Source: Fusicatenibacter_A intestinipullorum (GTDB lineage: Bacteria > Bacillota > Negativicutes > Acidaminococcales > Acidaminococcaceae). From it: DNA of 8,529 nt. Shown piece by piece: positions 5,755 through 8,529 of the stretch; position 1 is the first letter of the stretch; each line of letters begins with the position of its first letter. The stretch covers positions 1-8,529 of the forward strand of contig DWZP01000022.1 of assembly GCA_019117495.1 (NCBI GenBank). Direction: 5' to 3'. The notes under the pieces are model-generated. The model was not told the DNA's origin and made no database searches. It saw only the letters and a list, made by a program, of their open reading frames with translations. Both the position numbers and the translations under genes were made by a program.

Positions 5755-6186
5755 TTATTCTTCACTTGCCAGTGAGCGGTGCCCCAACGCCACGCATAAT
5801 TCGTCAAGGTTCAGCACGCCCACCGCCATATATATGGCAACGCACAAATGCTCGCCGCTGCGGGCAATGCCTATTTTGCCGCCCACGTTAAAGCCTGCCG
5901 CCTTCGTCACAAGCTGCTCCAAAGCAGCGTGGGCAGCGCCTGCAACTGCGCCCGCGCCGACGTGGGTTTCCGTAACAATGCCCTGGCGCTGCGCCGCAAC
6001 AACGGCACGCTCCACAATTTTAACAACGCTCGGCATAAACTCGCCGCCAAAATCAACCGCCGTGCTGCGGATGCCCTTTGCCGCCAGCTGCTCTTTAATG
6101 CGCTGCTCCTCCGTGCGGTTTTCGGTAACGGCAATGCGCAGTGCCGCACGCCCTATTTCAATGCTCGTCAGTTTCTGTTCTGCCAT
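5755..6186 (-). CDS. hutP: HutP-family RNA-binding regulator
   Basis: Protein of 143 residues resembling HutP, which in Bacillus binds NAG-repeat RNA together with L-histidine and a divalent metal and prevents termination ahead of histidine-utilisation genes. The evidence is overall family resemblance recalled from clostridial HutP: IGRAALRIAVTENR near the N-terminus, AVDFGGEFMPS (43-53), VTETHVGAGAVAGAAH (71-86), GFNVGGKIGIARSGEH (98-113) and VALGHRSL (132-139). Aligned by eye, His75 and His136 match two of the Bacillus metal ligands, while the third His is replaced by Gly79. The gene lies two bases after the symporter stop and nine before sdaAB. No histidine-degradation gene is in view. It more likely regulates this serine operon or senses another amino acid, which is inference. 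Confidence 0.82.
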   Translation of the reverse strand: MAEQKLTSIEIGRAALRIAVTENRTEEQRIKEQLAAKGIRSTAVDFGGEFMPSVVKIVERAVVAAQRQGIVTETHVGAGAVAGAAHAALEQLVTKAAGFNVGGKIGIARSGEHLCVAIYMAVGVLNLDELCVALGHRSLASEE

Positions 6187-6188
6187 GG

Positions 6189-7598
6189 TCAGTCTTCCTC
6201 CACCATTTCCGGTTTTTTAATAGGTGTTTTGTCAAACACGGCTACAATAAGGAACACGATAATGCACAGCAGCCATTCAAAATAAATTACATGCTGCAAA
6301 ACATGCAGTGCCGGTACAAACTCCCATACCACAAGGCCCAAAAGCCCGGCCAGAGTAGTCCAGAAGGCGCTGCTGCGGCGGCACAAACCGGGCGCAAACA
6401 CCGTAAACAAAAATACGCAGGTCAGCGCCGTCGTCATCGAAAGCCCTGCCACCATAGTTTTTAAAATACCGGCAGCGTTAAAAGCAAACCATAAGGTTAT
6501 AATGCCAACCGCCAGAATAGTCAGGCGGTTAATTTTAACAAAGCGGTCGTCCGTTACGGACGGATTAATAAAACGTTTGTAAATATCCTGGCTGAACAGC
6601 GTACCTGCACCCAGAAGAATTGTGCAGGCGGTGGATACATCCGCTGCCCACAGCGCCGCAAGCGTAGTGCCAGAGGCAATTGGGTCAAGCGCCATAACAA
6701 CTTTAGGCAAAGCAAGCGTTGCCGAAATTTCCGGGAACTGCACCTTGCCGATAATGCCCAGAAGCGCGCACAAAAAGCCTACCGGGAAAATTAAAAGCCC
6801 GCCAAGAATAAAGCCGTTGCGAGCGGTTTTGGCGTCACGCGCGCCGCAGGCAATCTGCACAGGGCCCTGCGCCGTAATGGCCTGCGTAATCATAACAATA
6901 AACCAGCCGATAATAACGGCCAGCGGAATGCCTGCAAACGGGTCAAACCAGTCAAGCCCGGCCGGAAGCTGCGCCGCAATGGCGTCAAGCCCGCCGCTGT
7001 GGTCTACCGCTGCCACGCAGGAATATAAAATGCCCGCGTAAATCAAAACAACGCTGACGATATTGGACAAACCGCTCGACCACAAACCGCCGATAAGCGT
7101 AATGCCGATAAATACCACCGCGCTTACAATCATGCCGCCGCGGAACGAGAAATATTCGGGCAGAAGCGAAGCCAGAATCGCGCCGCCGGCGAGATACTGA
7201 AGCGCCGTAATAACGGACATGATAATTACAAGCCCAACCGCGCTGATAACGCGGCCTTTGGTATCGTAATATTTTTCAAAAAATTCCGGAATGGTGGAAA
7301 CCTTCATGGCACGCAGCTTGCCCGCCGCCACAAGGCCCATAATAATGGCGCCCGCGCTCCATGCCGCATTGTACCAGCCGGCTGCCATGCCAACCTTGTA
7401 AGCGTTTTCGGCAACGCCAACGGTAGAAGCCGCACCAACGGCAAGCCCCGTAATATTAACGGCAATCAGCACAGGGCCAAGTTTGCGCCCCGCAAAAAGA
7501 TACTCCGCAGAGCCTTTATCCGCCCTGCTTTTAACGTAAAAACTTATTGCGAACAAAAGCGCAATATACACAACAACAATAATTAACTGAACATTCAT
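6189..7598 (-). CDS. Sodium:solute symporter family transporter
   Basis: Cytoplasmic-membrane transporter of the SSF (solute:sodium symporter) family, 469 residues, close to the family's usual length. It has about 12-13 hydrophobic segments (roughly 4-21, 42-62, 74-92, 118-143, 155-171, 177-197, 223-243, 263-284, 308-332, 358-377, 380-403, 411-428 and 437-455). Family hallmarks are AEYLFAGRKLGP (31-42) before the discontinuous first core helix, and AADVSTACTIL (318-328). In the latter, Ser322 and Thr323 match the residues that bind Na+ at the conserved Na2 site, followed by the usual DIYKRF. The C-terminus is short, charged and cytoplasmic. Substrate is not readable from sequence. Being first in an operon with both serine dehydratase subunits suggests L-serine or a related metabolite. 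The ATG has a weakly placed ribosome site, with AAAGG twelve bases upstream. Confidence 0.92.
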   Translation of the reverse strand: MNVQLIIVVVYIALLFAISFYVKSRADKGSAEYLFAGRKLGPVLIAVNITGLAVGAASTVGVAENAYKVGMAAGWYNAAWSAGAIIMGLVAAGKLRAMKVSTIPEFFEKYYDTKGRVISAVGLVIIMSVITALQYLAGGAILASLLPEYFSFRGGMIVSAVVFIGITLIGGLWSSGLSNIVSVVLIYAGILYSCVAAVDHSGGLDAIAAQLPAGLDWFDPFAGIPLAVIIGWFIVMITQAITAQGPVQIACGARDAKTARNGFILGGLLIFPVGFLCALLGIIGKVQFPEISATLALPKVVMALDPIASGTTLAALWAADVSTACTILLGAGTLFSQDIYKRFINPSVTDDRFVKINRLTILAVGIITLWFAFNAAGILKTMVAGLSMTTALTCVFLFTVFAPGLCRRSSAFWTTLAGLLGLVVWEFVPALHVLQHVIYFEWLLCIIVFLIVAVFDKTPIKKPEMVEED

Positions 7599-7668
7599 CC
7601 TGCTGCACTACCTTTCTTCACAAAAAATCCGCTCTAAGCTACAATACTACCCTCCTGCTTTTAAAATT
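7599..7668 (-). promoter_or_regulatory. NAG-rich leader of the serine operon
   Basis: Predicted 5' leader of the symporter-hutP-sdaAB-sdaAA transcript. It contains twelve NAG triplets in two groups (about 7660-7632 and 7618-7600), including four TAG. NAG repeats are what HutP binds in Bacillus. No convincing terminator stem is present, although a T6 run occurs at 7622-7627. Control by HutP here is inference, and some triplets simply belong to purine-rich ribosome-site sequence. Confidence 0.35.
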
Positions 7669-7674
7669 AGTTAT

Positions 7675-7703
7675 ATTATATCAACAATTTTTATTAAAGA
7701 AAA
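7675..7703 (-). promoter_or_regulatory. Promoter of the symporter-hutP-sda operon
   Basis: On the minus strand a perfect -10 TATAAT (7675-7680) with TG one base before it (extended -10). The -35 position (TTTTCT) is poor. Transcription would start near 7668. Confidence 0.5.
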
Positions 7704-7802
7704 GTAAAAACTCTGCCCCTGCAGTTTAAAATTTTGTAAAAAATTTAACTAAACAGCCCCTTTAACAAGGATTTTGCGCTTTTGTGCCGAATATTTAAAA
7801 GA

Positions 7803-7857
7803 TTGCAGAGTGAATTAAATTTACAGCCCCGCGCTGCGGCTTTAATTCACATTGCAA
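7803..7857 (+). promoter_or_regulatory. Long hairpin in the corA leader
   Basis: Bases 7803-7819 pair with 7841-7857: ten perfect pairs (GTGAATTAAA with TTTAATTCAC), one A-A mismatch, then six more pairs including one G-T. The 21-base apical region contains a small CCGC/GCGG stem. It ends four bases before the corA ribosome site AAGGAGG (7862-7868). No T tract follows, so it is not a terminator on the plus strand. It may be an RNA control element or an operator. Its role is unknown. No clear corA promoter was found in 7704-7802. Confidence 0.55.
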
Positions 7858-7876
7858 ACGGAAGGAGGGACCGCCA

Positions 7877-8529
7877 ATGTACAGAATTATGAAAAGCACC
7901 AATAACGGCATGGACGAACTGGAACTGGACAGCCTGGAAAAAGGCTGCTGGATAGACATCGTCAGTCCCTCCCCCGAAGAACTGCACGAAGTGGCGGACG
8001 CCACCGGCATTCAGATGGACTTTTTAAGCGCCGCGCTTGACGATGAAGAAAAATCCCGTATCGAAACCGAAGATGACCAGATACTCACCCTTATCGACAT
8101 CCCTGTCCTGCGCAGCAACAAGGATTACGACACCCTGCCGCTGGGTATTATCGTATCGGCTGATTACATTGTAACCGTCTGCCTGGAGCCTAACGCCGTT
8201 ATCGCCGATTTTTCTTCCTACAACTATAAAATGTTCAGCACCTTTAAAAAGACGCGCTTTCTCTTTCAGATACTCTATAAATCGGCAACATTATATCTGA
8301 AATACATCCGCATTATTATCAAACGCACCGACGAACTGGAACAGCACCTGCGCAAATCCATGGAAAACAGCGAGCTTTTTAACATGCTGGACTTACAGAA
8401 ATCCTTAACATACTTTACAACCTCCCTGCGCAGCAACTACATTGTAACCGAAAAACTGCTGCGCCTGCGCTCCACCAACCAGAGCGCGCACCTCATCAAA
8501 CTGTATGAAGAAGACGAGGATTTGCTGGA
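7877..8529 (+). CDS. corA: CorA-family magnesium/divalent cation transporter (partial)
   Basis: The first 217 codons of a CorA-type channel, open to the window end. CorA forms pentamers in the cytoplasmic membrane that import Mg2+ (sometimes Co2+ or Ni2+). The visible part is the N-terminal cytoplasmic domain: CWIDIVSPSPEEL near residues 20-32, then DFLSAALDDEEKSRIE and the strand pattern ILTLIDIPVL, typical of Bacillota CorA. The long charged helix region toward 217 is also present. The two membrane helices and the GMN selectivity motif would lie beyond the window, so the call cannot be completed here. The ATG at 7877 follows AAGGAGG (7862-7868) by eight bases, an ideal ribosome site. It diverges from the serine operon and is preceded by a long hairpin. 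Confidence 0.88.
   Translation, partial: MYRIMKSTNNGMDELELDSLEKGCWIDIVSPSPEELHEVADATGIQMDFLSAALDDEEKSRIETEDDQILTLIDIPVLRSNKDYDTLPLGIIVSADYIVTVCLEPNAVIADFSSYNYKMFSTFKKTRFLFQILYKSATLYLKYIRIIIKRTDELEQHLRKSMENSELFNMLDLQKSLTYFTTSLRSNYIVTEKLLRLRSTNQSAHLIKLYEEDEDLL

Noticed and set aside
7622..7650. T6 run in the serine operon leader as an attenuator
   Set aside because: The only stem before it, GCT-TAG-AGC, has three pairs. That is too weak for an intrinsic terminator, so classical HutP antitermination cannot be claimed from sequence.
7707..7722. CTGC-AGGG-GCAG stem followed by a T run on the minus strand
   Set aside because: The stem has only four pairs and lies upstream of the serine operon promoter with no gene to terminate.
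7795..8010. 71-codon minus-strand frame over the corA start
   Set aside because: It is opposite-strand to the well-supported corA coding sequence, is serine-rich with no ribosome site, and is treated as a shadow.

Overview
The window looks like a bacterial chromosome segment from a Bacillota-type anaerobe. The reasons are the two-subunit iron-sulfur L-serine dehydratase, a HutP-family regulator, tRNA genes with encoded CCA ends, strong AGGAGG-type ribosome sites and near-consensus sigma-A-like promoters. A Negativicutes relative is my best guess, at low confidence. Most genes lie on the minus strand. By my count G+C varies sharply: 72% in the sample 4501-4560 (serine dehydratase) against 28% in 2701-2760 (Abi gene).

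Region 1 (19-2145, minus strand) holds an iron-containing alcohol dehydrogenase-family gene of the GldA/HcxA group, a DUF554 membrane protein gene and a tRNA-Leu(UAG) gene. Each has its own promoter, and the tRNA has a clear terminator.

Region 2 (about 2146-3768) is an AT-rich insert between two tRNA loci. It carries an Abi_2/AbiF HEPN-domain gene on the plus strand. Right behind it is a compact, separately promoted two-hairpin small RNA of about 65 nt ending in a strong intrinsic terminator. This is the arrangement of an AbiF toxin with an RNA antitoxin, the group from which Cas13 is proposed to have arisen. A convergent 92-residue orphan protein gene lies on the other side. This is the most interesting part of the window.

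Region 3 (3770-4122, minus strand) is a tRNA operon transcribed His-Gln-Lys from a strong promoter to an intrinsic terminator.

Region 4 (4184-7703, minus strand) is a tight four-gene operon in the order sodium:solute symporter, hutP, sdaAB, sdaAA, with gaps of 2, 9 and 8 bases. It probably imports L-serine or a related substrate and deaminates serine to pyruvate and ammonia. The HutP-type RNA-binding protein inside it, together with a short NAG-rich leader, suggests control at the RNA level.

Region 5 (7803-8529, plus strand) is the divergent start of a CorA-family magnesium/divalent cation transporter gene, preceded by a long hairpin next to its ribosome site and cut by the window end.
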